This document shows, piece by piece, positions 47,853 through 57,389 of a stretch of 64,000 nt of DNA. The translations under genes and the position numbers were made by a program. Source of the stretch: Paenibacillus chitinolyticus NBRC 15660 (lineage in GTDB: Bacteria; Bacillota; Bacilli; Paenibacillales; NBRC-103111); the NCBI RefSeq assembly GCF_000739915.1, contig NZ_BBJT01000005.1:248001-312000 (forward strand). Direction: 5' to 3'. How positions within the stretch are numbered: position 1 is the first letter of the stretch; the number at the start of each line of letters is the position of its first letter. Under the pieces are notes generated by a model that saw only the letters and a list, made by a program, of their open reading frames with translations, did not search any database and was not told where the DNA came from.

Positions 47853-50800
47853 TTAAACGTTCATCCAAGGAACATTTGCACTAACCGTCTGTTTCGGCGC
47901 GCTGCGGCCCGATTTGCGGATGATCGTGCGTACGGAACTCTTGGGAGCTTTGGATTTCTTGGGAGCGGACGTTTTTTTGGCTTTGGTTTGCGTCTTCAAA
48001 AAAGAATCCGATTCCTCTTCCTGATCGGCCAGATGAATCCGGGCTTCACTGTCCCCGTATCCCTGTTCGGATCCCTGGAAGCCCTCTATCCCGTTAGAGG
48101 CCCCCTGAAACTGCGGACCCGAAACGGCGTAGGCGGGCTGGGGAATCTGGGCGTACGGATTTACCGCTCCTTCCTGATCTGGACCGTAACCGTACGAGAC
48201 CGGAAACGCGGGCGGATAAATCCGTTCCCAATCCGGCTGGCCGTAACTTGTAAACGGCGTGTACGGCGATTGCTGAGCGCCTCCCGCGTAAGGCACGAAC
48301 CCGGACGGGAATGCCGGGAAGTTAGTCGTCTCCGGCGTCTGACCGCGGCCCTTTTTGGCACCCCCGCAGCCGCAGCCGCAATCTTTCTTGCCCCCCGATG
48401 GCGGGATAGACGCCATACCGGCCGCAAAAGCCTGCGATCCATAAGGCTGTGGAGCAAAGCCTTGCGGCCATCCGCCTCCTTCACCGTAGCCTCCGGGCGC
48501 GTACTGGCCCTGAATCGGCTGCTGCTGCGGAGCAAAGCCTTGCGGCCATCCGCCTCCTTCACCGTAGCCTCCGGGTGCGTACTGGCCCTGAACCGGCTGC
48601 TGCTGCGGCGCGAAGCCTTGCGGCCATCCGCCTCCCTGCTCGTAGCCTCCGGGCGCGTACTGGCCCTGGACCGGCTGCTGCTGCGGCGCAAAGTCTTGCG
48701 GCCATCCGCCTGCCTGCTCGCGGCTTACGGACGCATATGCGGCCTGCTCCGCCTCCTGCGGCGATGCGTAGCCCTGCGGCCATCCGCCTCCCTGCTCGCG
48801 GATTCCGGACGCATATGCGGCCTGCTCCGCCTCCTGCGGCGATGCGTAGCCCTGCGGCCAAACGCCGTCTGCCTGCTCGCGGCTCCCGGCCGCATATGCG
48901 GCCTGCTCCACCTCCTGCGGCGATGCGTAGCCCTGCGGCCAGACGCCCCCCTGCTCGCGGCTTCCGGACGCATATGCGGCCTGCTCCGCCTCCTGCGGCG
49001 ACGCGTAGCCCTGCGGCCAGACGCCTGCCTGCTCTTGGCCTCCAAGCGCATATGCGGCCTGCTCCGCCTCCTGCGGCGATGCGTAGCCCTGCGACCAGAC
49101 GCCTGCCTGCTCGCGGCTTCCAAGCGCATATGCGGCCTGCTCCGCCTCCTGCGGCGACGCGTAGCCCTGCGTCCAGACGCCCTCCTGCTCGTGGCCTCCG
49201 CGCGCGTATTGGCCCTGCTCCGACCGTTGCTGCGGCGCTAAGCCTTGCGGCCATCCGCCTGCCTGCTCGTGGCTCTGAGGCCATCCGCCTACGTCACCGT
49301 AGCCTCCGGGGGCATGCTGCCCCTGCTCCGCCCATTGCTGCGGCATTGAGCCTTGCGGCCATCCGCCTGCCTGCTCGTGGCTCTGAGGCCATCCGCCTAC
49401 GTTACCGTAGCCTCCGGGGGCATGCTGCCCCTGCTCCGCCCATTGCTGCGGCATTAAGCCTTGCGGCCATCCGCCTGCCTGCTCGTGGCTCTGAGGCCAT
49501 CCGCCTACGTTACCGTAGCCTCCATGCTCAAAGCCCTCATGGCCAAATGGCATGTATGGCTCGGGGTAACCCGGATGCTGTCCGAATGCGGGCTTTTCCG
49601 CACAATAGGCTCCGTCCGTGTAAGGGGTATTCAAATCCGGGCCGACTCCCATGCCTCCGTACAAACCGGGCTGGCTCGGAAACCAAGGCTGGGACGGATA
49701 GGGCTGTGCCTGAATATGCCCGGCCGGCTGGATGAATTCTTCCTCGGGAGCGGCCATAGCCTGATAGGACGGAATGCCCTGAGGAATTTCCACACTCGGA
49801 TACGGCAGCGTCTGCGGATGTCCCCAACCGCCTTCGTACGCTCCGTGATGTCCATACGGGACGGGCAATCCACCGTCGCATCCGCACGGTTCTTTTTTCC
49901 ACATTTCATGATGATGCCCATATGGAGACACGAAAGGCGCATAAGGAGGGCAGGGCTGAATCATCGGAAGGATTTCCGGATAGCCTCCGCAGTCCGGAAT
50001 AGCCTCCGCCTCTTTTACATAAGCGGGATAAGGAGTCGGAACAACGGGCTCGCAAGGGTGCTGGGGCGGAGGCTGCGGTGTATAAGACGGCAGCTCGATC
50101 TGCGGCAGCACCAGTTGAGGCAGTTGGTATTCAGGCACCGGAGGCTGCGGAACCGGCTGCACGGGAGGCTGCTCGATAACCGGCAGCTCTACCTTAGGCG
50201 CAGGCTGTGCGGGAAGTTCGATCTTTACTTCCTCTTTATGGTCTGTCACCTTTGCCAGGTTTAAGTTAATTTCCGTTATCTTCGTTATTTGGTTAATTTC
50301 CGGTGATGGAGGGGGCTGGACGACTTCCGGCTTGTGCTCCACTACCTCGGGCACGGGGACAACCGGCTGGATCGGGGCAGTATTCTTCTTGCCGTGAGCT
50401 GTCCCGCCGTGATGAGGCTGATACCCTTGAACGCCTTCTTGCTCTTTGTGACCCTTTTTCGGAATATAGACGGTTTCACCGGTCATCAGTACGCTCGGGT
50501 TTTTCAGTTGGGTGTTGACCTCAATCATTTCTTTCAGCGGAATTCCCCATGCCTTCGAGAGTTTCCACAGCGTATCTCCCTGCTGCACAATGTGCTTTAC
50601 CAGATGGTGGGGCTCATGATGCTGACCTTCGTGATGATGTCCATCGTGATGCTGCCCACCGTGATGGTACCCATCGTGATGCTGCCCTTCGTGATGGTGT
50701 CCATCGTGATGGTGTCCTTCATGATACTGCCCATCGTGATGCTGTCCATCGTGATGCTGCCCTTCATGGTGATGGGGTTTCGTCGGCATTCCCGGAATTT

Positions 50801-50936
50801 TCACCTTTTCGCCGACGTTGATTTGGTCCGGGTTCGCGATGTGAGGATTCGCTTCGATCACTTTATCGAGATCGACGTTGTATTTTTGGGCGATTTTATA
50901 CAGCGAATCCCCTTTTTTAACCATATGGATTTTCAA
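47853..50936 (-). CDS. safA: SafA-like spore coat assembly protein, repeat-rich
   Basis: SafA is a LysM morphogenetic protein that organises the inner spore coat at the cortex surface. The 1027-residue product starts with a LysM domain (1-49, MKIHMVKKGDSLYKIAQKYN), has a His-rich linker of HHDG/HHEG units (55-111), and a second LysM (113-160). A Pro/Glu-rich region (about 190-300) and a Gly/Tyr/Pro-rich region follow. About 13 tandem 25-36-residue units (470-830, core GGWPQGFAPQQ or VWPQGYASPQEAEQAAYA) come next, then a Cys-rich patch DCGCGCGG (about 850), and a Lys-rich tail. The start is TTG with AAGGAGG nine bases upstream. B. subtilis SafA (387 residues) has one LysM and much shorter repeats. 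The position near bofC agrees with B. subtilis. Confidence 0.85.
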   Translation of the reverse strand: MKIHMVKKGDSLYKIAQKYNVDLDKVIEANPHIANPDQINVGEKVKIPGMPTKPHHHEGQHHDGQHHDGQYHEGHHHDGHHHEGQHHDGYHHGGQHHDGHHHEGQHHEPHHLVKHIVQQGDTLWKLSKAWGIPLKEMIEVNTQLKNPSVLMTGETVYIPKKGHKEQEGVQGYQPHHGGTAHGKKNTAPIQPVVPVPEVVEHKPEVVQPPPSPEINQITKITEINLNLAKVTDHKEEVKIELPAQPAPKVELPVIEQPPVQPVPQPPVPEYQLPQLVLPQIELPSYTPQPPPQHPCEPVVPTPYPAYVKEAEAIPDCGGYPEILPMIQPCPPYAPFVSPYGHHHEMWKKEPCGCDGGLPVPYGHHGAYEGGWGHPQTLPYPSVEIPQGIPSYQAMAAPEEEFIQPAGHIQAQPYPSQPWFPSQPGLYGGMGVGPDLNTPYTDGAYCAEKPAFGQHPGYPEPYMPFGHEGFEHGGYGNVGGWPQSHEQAGGWPQGLMPQQWAEQGQHAPGGYGNVGGWPQSHEQAGGWPQGSMPQQWAEQGQHAPGGYGDVGGWPQSHEQAGGWPQGLAPQQRSEQGQYARGGHEQEGVWTQGYASPQEAEQAAYALGSREQAGVWSQGYASPQEAEQAAYALGGQEQAGVWPQGYASPQEAEQAAYASGSREQGGVWPQGYASPQEVEQAAYAAGSREQADGVWPQGYASPQEAEQAAYASGIREQGGGWPQGYASPQEAEQAAYASVSREQAGGWPQDFAPQQQPVQGQYAPGGYEQGGGWPQGFAPQQQPVQGQYAPGGYGEGGGWPQGFAPQQQPIQGQYAPGGYGEGGGWPQGFAPQPYGSQAFAAGMASIPPSGGKKDCGCGCGGAKKGRGQTPETTNFPAFPSGFVPYAGGAQQSPYTPFTSYGQPDWERIYPPAFPVSYGYGPDQEGAVNPYAQIPQPAYAVSGPQFQGASNGIEGFQGSEQGYGDSEARIHLADQEEESDSFLKTQTKAKKTSAPKKSKAPKSSVRTIIRKSGRSAPKQTVSANVPWMNV
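48445..49530. repeat. tandem coding repeats in safA (78 bp and longer units)
   Basis: About nine to ten 78-bp units (26 codons) and three longer 108-bp units follow each other with high identity. The units fall into three subfamilies, clustered along the gene, which points to local duplication and gene conversion. Trp-Pro-Gln and Gln/Glu-Ala blocks are conserved while linker residues vary. Confidence 0.92.
50612..50774. repeat. 12-bp His-rich coding repeats in safA
   Basis: About thirteen four-residue units of the type HHDG, HHEG or QHHD lie between the two LysM domains. The DNA is a degenerate 12-bp repeat (catgatggac-like in the coding sense). Clustered His pairs suggest metal binding. Confidence 0.9.
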
Positions 50937-51033
50937 CGGGTCTTACCTCCTTCTTCTAAGTACATATCCGTCTTCCCCAATCCGATTGACATTACATCTT
51001 ATGCAGACCCATGGGCATTTGACATCCCCAGAC

Positions 51034-51060
51034 GAAAAAAAGCCGCGGAAAATTCCGCAG
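51034..51060 (-). terminator. second terminator after ilvE
   Basis: On the minus strand TGCGGAA and TTCCGCG form a hairpin followed by GCTTTTTTT. It lies 30 bp beyond the first ilvE terminator and may act as back-up insulation before safA. Confidence 0.6.
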
Positions 51061-51090
51061 GACAGGCGCAAATACAGCAATTCCGGGCAT

Positions 51091-51138
51091 AAAAAAAACC
51101 GCTGCCGCAGGAAGTGCCCCTTCCCCGGAAACGGTTTT
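51091..51138 (-). terminator. terminator of the thr-phe-ilvE operon
   Basis: On the minus strand AAAACCG pairs with CGGTTTT around a GC-rich branched interior and is followed by TTTTTTTT, about 95 bp after the ilvE stop. Confidence 0.75.
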
Positions 51139-51231
51139 CTGAGAGTTTTATGAATTGTTTTGGCAAAAAACGGTCCAACCGATACAAAAGTCGGCACCGG
51201 TAATGAAATGAAACGAACCGTACGTGAGGGC

Positions 51232-52113
51232 CTATTCGTAAACTTTAACCCCGTCGACAGTCACTATGCTGCGGAATTCCTGCAGAAGGTTCGTCGTAAT
51301 CGGGCCGGCTTTGCCTTCCCCGATAGTGCGGCCGTCCACTTCGCGAACGGCGATAACTTCGGCGGCTGTGCCCGTAAAGAACACTTCATCCGCCACATAC
51401 ACGTCATGAAGGGTAAACGGCTCTTCCTTCAAAGTGTAGCCCTTGCGCTCGCAAATCTCGATGATCGCCGCGCGCGTGATGCCTTCCAGCGCACCGATGT
51501 AGCAAGGCGGTGTGAACACGACGCCTCTTTTTACGATAAAAATGTTATCCGAAGAACCTTCGGCGACATATCCCTGCGAATTCAGCATGATCGCTTCGCC
51601 CACACCGGCCAGGTTGGACTGGATTTTGACGAGAATGTTATTCAGGTAGTTGAGCGATTTGATTTTCGGATTGACCGCGTCGGGAATGTTGCGGCGGCTT
51701 GAGACCGAAACGGTTTTGAGACCGTTGATGTAAGCTTCTTCCGGATAAATCGACAACTGCTCGACGATAATGATGACGCTCGCTTTGGGCGAACGGCGCG
51801 GATCGAGTCCGAGGTCGCCGGGACCCCGGGAAACGACGAGACGGATGTAGCCGTCACGAAGTTCGTTGCGGCGGATCGTTTCCACCAACGCGTCCTGCAT
51901 TTCCTGAAAGCTTAATGGAATGTTGAGCATAATCGATTTGGCCGAATCGTAAAGACGATCGAGATGCTCCTTGCATTTAAAAATGTTGCCGCCGTAAATG
52001 CGGATGCCTTCAAAAATTCCATCCCCGTACAAAAAACCGTGATCGTAGACGGATACTTTGGCTTCTTCCTTGGTAACGAAGCTTCCATCCAGGTAAATCC
52101 ACTGCTGTGCCAT
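51232..52113 (-). CDS. ilvE: branched-chain amino acid aminotransferase (class IV)
   Basis: PLP enzyme that interconverts Leu, Ile and Val with their keto acids. The 293-residue protein shows class IV features: start QQWIYLDGSFVTKEEAKVSV, EGIRIYGG near residue 35, the PLP lysine in NPKIKSLNYLNNILVK near 155, and EGSSDNIFIV and GALEGITRAAII later. A D-amino acid aminotransferase is the main alternative but the EGIRIY-type start and operon context favour IlvE. It starts 9 bp after pheA and is the last gene of the operon. Confidence 0.9.
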   Translation of the reverse strand: MAQQWIYLDGSFVTKEEAKVSVYDHGFLYGDGIFEGIRIYGGNIFKCKEHLDRLYDSAKSIMLNIPLSFQEMQDALVETIRRNELRDGYIRLVVSRGPGDLGLDPRRSPKASVIIIVEQLSIYPEEAYINGLKTVSVSSRRNIPDAVNPKIKSLNYLNNILVKIQSNLAGVGEAIMLNSQGYVAEGSSDNIFIVKRGVVFTPPCYIGALEGITRAAIIEICERKGYTLKEEPFTLHDVYVADEVFFTGTAAEVIAVREVDGRTIGEGKAGPITTNLLQEFRSIVTVDGVKVYE

Positions 52114-52122
52114 AATTCGTTC

Positions 52123-53061
52123 TTACACCTCCGGGGTTTGGGTTTCGTACTGGTACGTCGGGTAGCAGCCCAGAATCCGCACCTGGCAGCCAATCGCTTC
52201 GATTTCTTCAAATGCGGCCCGGACGAGAACCGATTCCAGTGAGCCTTCTACATCGATATAAAAATAGTACTTGCCAAGCTTGCGTTTCGTCGGCCGGGAT
52301 TCCAGCCTCGACAAGTTGATCCGGCGCCAAGCGAAAGCCGACAGCACTTGGTGCAGCGCCCCCGGATAATCCTCGGGCGGTGTGACCAGAATGGTCGTTT
52401 TTGTATGGCCGGAGGCCGGCAGGTCCAGCTTTTCACGCCCGATCAAAATAAAACGGGTCGAATTGTCGGGGTTGTCCTGTATTTTCGACGCGAGAAGCTC
52501 CATTCCGTACATGTCGGCGGCGTTTGTCGTCCCGATCGCCACCACGTTCGAGTCTCCCAGCTCGCTGACAAGGCGGACGCTCTCTCCGTTGGAACCCGTC
52601 TGCTCAATCTCGGCCTGCGGCATATACGTGCGCAGAAACTTGCGGCATTGGGCAAGCGCGACCGAATGGGACAGCACTTTGGTAATGTTTGACCAAGAGA
52701 CAGGCGGAGAGCTTGCCAGTTCCCCGTTCTCCAGTCTCGCCAAGCCGTTCTTGTCATCGGCCGCCCGGTGGGCACTGCCGGGAAGACCGATCAGGTTCAT
52801 ATCTATAGGATAAACCCATTCCACCTGCATCGGCAAATCCACCTCGTGGACGAGCCAATCGATATGCAGGGTAACGGAACCCTCGATCGTATTCTCGATC
52901 GGAATAACGCTGTAATCCGTTTCTCCCGAAGCGGTCGCCAGGAATACATCGGAGATGAGCTTGAACGGCACATATTCGTACCGGTCCCTCCCGAGGAAAT
53001 GGTGCACGCTCTCTTCGGAGAAAGTGCCGGGTCCCAGTATCGCAATCCGTTTCTTCGCCAT
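52123..53061 (-). CDS. pheA: prephenate dehydratase
   Basis: Converts prephenate to phenylpyruvate in phenylalanine synthesis. The catalytic domain (about 1-195) has ILGPGTFSEESVHHF, PIENTIEGSVTLHIDWLV and the conserved IGTTNAADMYGMELLA near its end; the regulatory ACT domain (about 215-300) includes PGALHQVLSAFAWRRINLSR, the ESRP-containing Phe-binding motif (RLESRPTKRKLGKYYFYID) and allows feedback inhibition. The ATG at 53061 was chosen because it gives the standard start MAKKRIAILGPG; it lies 2 bp after the thrB stop. Confidence 0.95.
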   Translation of the reverse strand: MAKKRIAILGPGTFSEESVHHFLGRDRYEYVPFKLISDVFLATASGETDYSVIPIENTIEGSVTLHIDWLVHEVDLPMQVEWVYPIDMNLIGLPGSAHRAADDKNGLARLENGELASSPPVSWSNITKVLSHSVALAQCRKFLRTYMPQAEIEQTGSNGESVRLVSELGDSNVVAIGTTNAADMYGMELLASKIQDNPDNSTRFILIGREKLDLPASGHTKTTILVTPPEDYPGALHQVLSAFAWRRINLSRLESRPTKRKLGKYYFYIDVEGSLESVLVRAAFEEIEAIGCQVRILGCYPTYQYETQTPEV

Positions 53062-53063
53062 CG

Positions 53064-54026
53064 CTATTCCGCTCCTCCCGCAAATTCCTCGAAGGACGGT
53101 TCGCCGCCCGCCAGCTTCCAGACGCGGACGCCTTCGCGGGAAGGCCTCAGCCATCTCGTTTCCGCCTCGATGCCTTCTGCGCGGAACGTCTCCCGGAGGA
53201 ACGCTTCCAGTTCCTCCTGCCTTCCCTCGCTCTTATCCGCGAATGCGATAAGAGTCGGTCCCGCGCCGCTGAGCGCAGCTCCCAGCGCGCCGTGGTCGGC
53301 CGCTTCCCGGAGAATCTTCTCCATTCCGGGAACGAGAGCCGCGCGATACGGCTGATGCAGCGCATCCTTCATCGCGTGCCGGATCATGCCCAGCTCCCCG
53401 GCGGCAAGCGCCGCGACGAGCAGAGACGAGTGACCGATGTTGAAGACGGCGTCTTTCATCGGCACCTGATCCGGCAGCACGCGGCGCGCATGCTCCGTGG
53501 AGAGCTGGAACGCCGGCACGGCGACCAGCGCCTCCAGGCGCTCGTGCGGCTCGATGCGCACGTGCTTCGCCTCATGGCCGTCCCAGTAGGCCGCGATAAT
53601 GCCGCCGAACAGCGAGGCGCCGACGTTGTCGGGGTGCTTTTCCATACCGGAGGCGATCTGGAAAAGCTCGTCCGGCGGAAGGTCCGCTCCGCTCAGCGCA
53701 TTTGCCGCGGCAAGCGCTCCGACGATAGCGGAGGCGCTGCTGCCCAGGCCGCGCGTGAGCGGAATGTCGCTGTCCATGCGGATGCTCAGCTCCGGCATGG
53801 GAAGACCCGCGTGGTGGTACAAGGTGCCGGCCACTTTATAGATCAGGTTCGTCTTGTCCGTCGGAATTCCCTGCATATTACTTCCGAAAAGTTCGATCTG
53901 TGTCCGGTCCGCTTCACTCATCTCAATCCGGGCGTACAAATCAAGGGCCATGCCGAGCGCATCGAAGCCCGGTCCCAGATTGGCGGTGCTGGCCGGAACG
54001 CGGACGCGTACCGCGGCGGGAGCCAT
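53064..54026 (-). CDS. thrB: homoserine kinase
   Basis: GHMP-family kinase making O-phosphohomoserine. The 320-residue protein has RVPASTANLGPGFDALGMAL at the start, the nucleotide loop PLTRGLGSSASAIVGALAAA near residue 90, and GAALSGAGPTLIAF near 260. Its ATG overlaps the thrC stop by one base (TAATG), so translation is coupled. Confidence 0.96.
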   Translation of the reverse strand: MAPAAVRVRVPASTANLGPGFDALGMALDLYARIEMSEADRTQIELFGSNMQGIPTDKTNLIYKVAGTLYHHAGLPMPELSIRMDSDIPLTRGLGSSASAIVGALAAANALSGADLPPDELFQIASGMEKHPDNVGASLFGGIIAAYWDGHEAKHVRIEPHERLEALVAVPAFQLSTEHARRVLPDQVPMKDAVFNIGHSSLLVAALAAGELGMIRHAMKDALHQPYRAALVPGMEKILREAADHGALGAALSGAGPTLIAFADKSEGRQEELEAFLRETFRAEGIEAETRWLRPSREGVRVWKLAGGEPSFEEFAGGAE

Positions 54027-55096
54027 TAGCTTCCCACCTGCTCCAACTGCCGGATCGCATCCATTACGGCCGCTTCCGAATCTTCCACGACGAGCGGCTC
54101 GGCTTTCACGCTCTGAATGGCGTTGTGCGGATCTTTAAGGCCGTTGCCGGTCAGCACGCACACGACGGATTGTCCTTGCCGGAAGTGTCCTTCCCGCTTC
54201 AGCTTGATGACGCCGGCAAGGGATGCCGCCGATGCCGGCTCGGCAAAGATGCCCTCCTGCGAAGCAAGCTTGCGGTAAGCCGCCAAAATTTCGTCATCCG
54301 TGACATAGTTGATCTGGCCGCCGGATTCGTTGGCCGCGTTTACGGCTCCGTCCCAGCTCGCCGGGTTACCGATCCGGATGGCGGTCGCCACGGTTTCCGG
54401 ATTGAGGATAGGCTCTCCCTTGACGATCGCCATGGCGCCTTCCGCTTCGAATCCGATCATTTGGGGCAGCGAGGAAGATTTGCCTGCCGCCTGATACTCC
54501 TTGAAGCCTTTCCAGTAGGCCGTGATGTTGCCCGCATTGCCGACCGGAATCGCCAGATAATCCGGCGCTTTCCCGAGCTGGTCGCACACCTCGAAAGCGG
54601 CGGTCTTCTGTCCCTCAATCCGGTAGGGATTGACGGAATTGACGAGTGTAATCGGCTGCTTCGCCGTAATTTCGCGGACAATCTCCAGCGCCCGGTCGAA
54701 ATTCCCTTCGATGGCGATCACTTTCGCCCCGTAAATGATAGCCTGCGCCAGCTTGCCGAGCGCAATGTTGTTGTTCGGAATAAGCACGATGCAGTTCAGC
54801 CCGCCGCGAGCGGCGTAGGCGGCAGCGGCCGCCGATGTATTGCCGGTGGAAGCGCACATGATCGTGGAGCTTCCCTCCTCCATCGCTTTGGCCACGGCCA
54901 TCACCATGCCGCGGTCTTTGAACGAACCCGTCGGGTTCAGTCCTTCATATTTGACGTAGAGGTCGAGTCCCAGCTCCTCGGACAATTTTTCCGCGCGGAT
55001 AAGCGGAGTATTTCCCTCGTGCAGGGTAAGCAGCGGGGTTTTTTCCGTAATCGGGAGGTAAGATTTATATTGATGCAGCAAGCCCATATATCTCAT
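54026..55096 (-). CDS. thrC: threonine synthase
   Basis: PLP enzyme converting O-phosphohomoserine to threonine. The PLP lysine is in [20 protein letters not shown] near residue 60, the phosphate-binding loop is [14 protein letters not shown] near 190 and the SFKDRG signature is intact. The start [15 protein letters not shown] at 55096 aligns with other ThrC starts; the frame stays open upstream into the hom gene but is not conserved there. The length of 356 residues is normal. Confidence 0.96.
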   Translation of the reverse strand: MRYMGLLHQYKSYLPITEKTPLLTLHEGNTPLIRAEKLSEELGLDLYVKYEGLNPTGSFKDRGMVMAVAKAMEEGSSTIMCASTGNTSAAAAAYAARGGLNCIVLIPNNNIALGKLAQAIIYGAKVIAIEGNFDRALEIVREITAKQPITLVNSVNPYRIEGQKTAAFEVCDQLGKAPDYLAIPVGNAGNITAYWKGFKEYQAAGKSSSLPQMIGFEAEGAMAIVKGEPILNPETVATAIRIGNPASWDGAVNAANESGGQINYVTDDEILAAYRKLASQEGIFAEPASAASLAGVIKLKREGHFRQGQSVVCVLTGNGLKDPHNAIQSVKAEPLVVEDSEAAVMDAIRQLEQVGS

Positions 55097-55130
55097 TTTC
55101 TTCTGCAGCCTCTTTTCTTTAATATAAAAT

Positions 55131-56420
55131 TTAGCCTTCGACGCGGTAAACGCTCTGGATCGTCTGGATGACATCCAGGCTTTCGAATTCGGCCAGAACT
55201 TTATTCATGCCGGCCTGGCTGGCGTCGTGGGTAATGATAATGATTTCCGCTTTCGGATTATGCTCGTTCGGATGCTGAAACACGGACTCCAGACTGACTT
55301 CGTGCCTGGCGAAAATTTGCGTGATTTGCGCAAGAACGCCCGCTTTGTCCTCGACATGGAGTAGCACGAAATATTTCGAAGAAATCTGCTCGTCCGTTTT
55401 CAATTTTTTCTCCAAGTAAGGCGCCGTGCTGTGCTGGCCGTTTACACCCAGGTTCAGGTTGCGCACGACAGCCACGAGATCCGCCACGACGGAAGTCGCC
55501 GTCGGCATTTCACCGGCGCCCGGCCCGTAGAACATCGTCTCGCCCACGGCTTCGCCGTACACGTACACGGCATTGAACACGCCGTTGACGGAAGCGAGCG
55601 GATGCGACGTTTTGACCATCGTCGGCTCGACCGACACGGAGATGTGCTCGTCATGCTTTTCCGCAATGCCCAGAAGCTTCACTTCGTAGCCGAGCTTTTT
55701 GCCGTACTGGATGTCTTCTTTGCTGACCTTGGAGATCCCTTTGACCTTCACGTCGGCCAGCGCCACTTCCGAATGGAAGCCCAGTGTGGAGAGAATGGTC
55801 ATTTTACGGGCGGCGTCCAGCCCTTCCACGTCGGAAGTCGGATCGGCCTCGGCATAGCCCAGCATTTGCGCTTCTTTAAGCACGTCCGCATAGGCGGCGC
55901 CTTCCTGGCTCATTTTGGTCAGGATATAGTTGGTCGTTCCGTTGACGATCCCCATGATTTTCGTAATCCGGTCCGAAGAGAAGCCCTCCACCAGCGTACG
56001 AATAATCGGGATTCCCCCGGCCACGCTTGCTTCATAGAATACATCGCAGCCTTTTTCGGCGGCTTTGGCAAGAATCTCGGGACCGTGCATCGCCATCAGA
56101 TCCTTGTTCGCGGTCACAATATGCTTTCCTTGCTCCAGCGCTTCCAGAATATACGCTTTCGTTTCCTGAACGCCGCCCATCACTTCGACGACAACGTCGA
56201 TTTCAGGGTTGCGGATAATATCCCAAGGCTGGTCGGTAAGTTTATCGCGGTCGACGGAAACGGAGCGCAGCTTGCTCAAATCCTGCACCAGCACCTTCTC
56301 CACTACGATGGCGGAGCCCGTCTGCTTCTCGAGATCTTCCCGGTGGCCTTCCACAATCCGGACAACGCCCGTTCCGACGGTTCCGAGTCCCAGCAAGCCG
56401 ATTTTAATAGGTTTTTTCAT
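55131..56420 (-). CDS. hom: homoserine dehydrogenase
   Basis: NAD(P)-dependent reduction of aspartate semialdehyde to homoserine. The 429-residue enzyme has the Rossmann motif [13 protein letters not shown], the catalytic region [16 protein letters not shown] and [14 protein letters not shown], and a C-terminal ACT domain (about 345-425) for feedback by threonine. The ATG at 56420 is preceded by GGGAGG. It is the second gene of the operon. Confidence 0.96.
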   Translation of the reverse strand: MKKPIKIGLLGLGTVGTGVVRIVEGHREDLEKQTGSAIVVEKVLVQDLSKLRSVSVDRDKLTDQPWDIIRNPEIDVVVEVMGGVQETKAYILEALEQGKHIVTANKDLMAMHGPEILAKAAEKGCDVFYEASVAGGIPIIRTLVEGFSSDRITKIMGIVNGTTNYILTKMSQEGAAYADVLKEAQMLGYAEADPTSDVEGLDAARKMTILSTLGFHSEVALADVKVKGISKVSKEDIQYGKKLGYEVKLLGIAEKHDEHISVSVEPTMVKTSHPLASVNGVFNAVYVYGEAVGETMFYGPGAGEMPTATSVVADLVAVVRNLNLGVNGQHSTAPYLEKKLKTDEQISSKYFVLLHVEDKAGVLAQITQIFARHEVSLESVFQHPNEHNPKAEIIIITHDASQAGMNKVLAEFESLDVIQTIQSVYRVEG

Positions 56421-56522
56421 AGTCACAATTCCTCCCGTATACATGCTGTTCTTTTTCTGTTCCTTGAGTTTGTACCTTTCCGGTTTGTAGCCGGGTTGCC
56501 CTTCCCAGGGCCTCGCTTTGCA

Positions 56523-56999
56523 TTAAATCGAGCTTCCCTGTCCGATCACGGCGGCTTTTTTGACCCCGTCTTGCGATTCCAGCAATTGAACCAGCTCTTT
56601 CGCTTTATCGCCCATCAGAGACGTTTCCACGGAAATGACCACGTTCGCCATTCCCTGGAGCGGAATACTTTGATTGATCGTCAGCACATTTCCTTCCTGT
56701 CCGGCAATAAGCGCCAGCACCCGGGACAAAATGCCCGAGCGGTGCTCCAAATTCATGGAGATGGTGACAATGCGCTCTTTATCCAGCTTGTTCAGGGGAA
56801 ATACGCCGTCTTTGTACTTATAAAATGCGCTCCGGCTCAGCCCTACCTGCTCAACCGCCTCGTGGATCGTTTTTACTTCTCCCCGGGCCAGCAGTTCTTT
56901 GGCCTGCACCGTTTTCAGAATGCCTTCGGGCAAAATCTGCTCGTTTACGAGATAAAAGCCGGACTCGCTCCAACCGGCGGCCTGTTTAGGTTCCATCAC
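56523..56999 (-). CDS. thrR: ACT-domain regulator ThrR (PheB)
   Basis: UPF0735 family protein of 158 residues: an N-terminal helix-turn-helix-like part (about 35-70; IHEAVEQVGLSRSAFYKYKD) and a C-terminal ACT domain (about 80-155). The B. subtilis orthologue, long called PheB, was shown to act as ThrR, a DNA-binding repressor of hom and thrC. Here it is the first gene of an operon with hom, thrC, thrB, pheA and ilvE, so autoregulation of threonine synthesis is likely. GTG at 56999 or the next ATG can start it. Confidence 0.9.
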   Translation of the reverse strand: MMEPKQAAGWSESGFYLVNEQILPEGILKTVQAKELLARGEVKTIHEAVEQVGLSRSAFYKYKDGVFPLNKLDKERIVTISMNLEHRSGILSRVLALIAGQEGNVLTINQSIPLQGMANVVISVETSLMGDKAKELVQLLESQDGVKKAAVIGQGSSI

Positions 57000-57046
57000 A
57001 GAAAGTCCGTCCTTTCCAGAAAGACGTTTGTTCTTATATAGAGGAC

Positions 57047-57076
57047 ATTATACTTCAACTCTACAAATTTCGGCAA
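57047..57076 (-). promoter_or_regulatory. promoter of the thrR-hom-thrCB-pheA-ilvE operon
   Basis: On the minus strand TTGCCG is followed after 18 bp by TATAAT, 48 bp before thrR. Confidence 0.65.
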
Positions 57077-57389
57077 TAGGAAAATGGCATCCTTCCTTTT
57101 TGCCCTGCTGTTTACTCTGCCTTTTGCGGGAAAAAAGAACAGGAATCTTCGCAGTGCGCTTCGATCCGACCCGATCCGTGACCGCTGATTTTATCAAGTC
57201 CGGCCGCTCTAACCCTTGTCCAAACCGTAAAATTTCAGGCGTCTTTCTTTTTATCGGTTTTTTTCTGTCTTCCGTTTGAAAAACAAGCGCTTCTCAAATA
57301 CGGTAGGCGTTAAATTGCTTTCCGGGCAGGGGTTTGCTTGTCCTTCTTCCCCTATGATAAGCTGAAAATCAGCAAGGAGGCGACCCGTT
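57077..57389. other. intergenic region between divergent thrR and NUDIX genes
   Basis: About 310 bp with no credible gene. It should contain the promoter of the plus-strand NUDIX-aldehyde dehydrogenase pair, but I could not pick convincing -35/-10 boxes. Confidence 0.5.

Noticed and set aside
48445-49530. Regular repeats that might look like a CRISPR array
   Set aside because: The units are 78 bp or longer, coding, without unique spacers of constant size, and lie within an intact reading frame.
47823-49735. Two long plus-strand frames opposite safA with Arg/Ala/Pro repeats
   Set aside because: They are the antisense reading of the safA repeats; the minus-strand frame has LysM domains, a good ribosome-binding site and conserved gene position.
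57015-57040. Possible SOS box (AGAACAAACGTCTT) near the thrR start
   Set aside because: Only the left half resembles the consensus, and there is no functional reason for LexA control of threonine synthesis.
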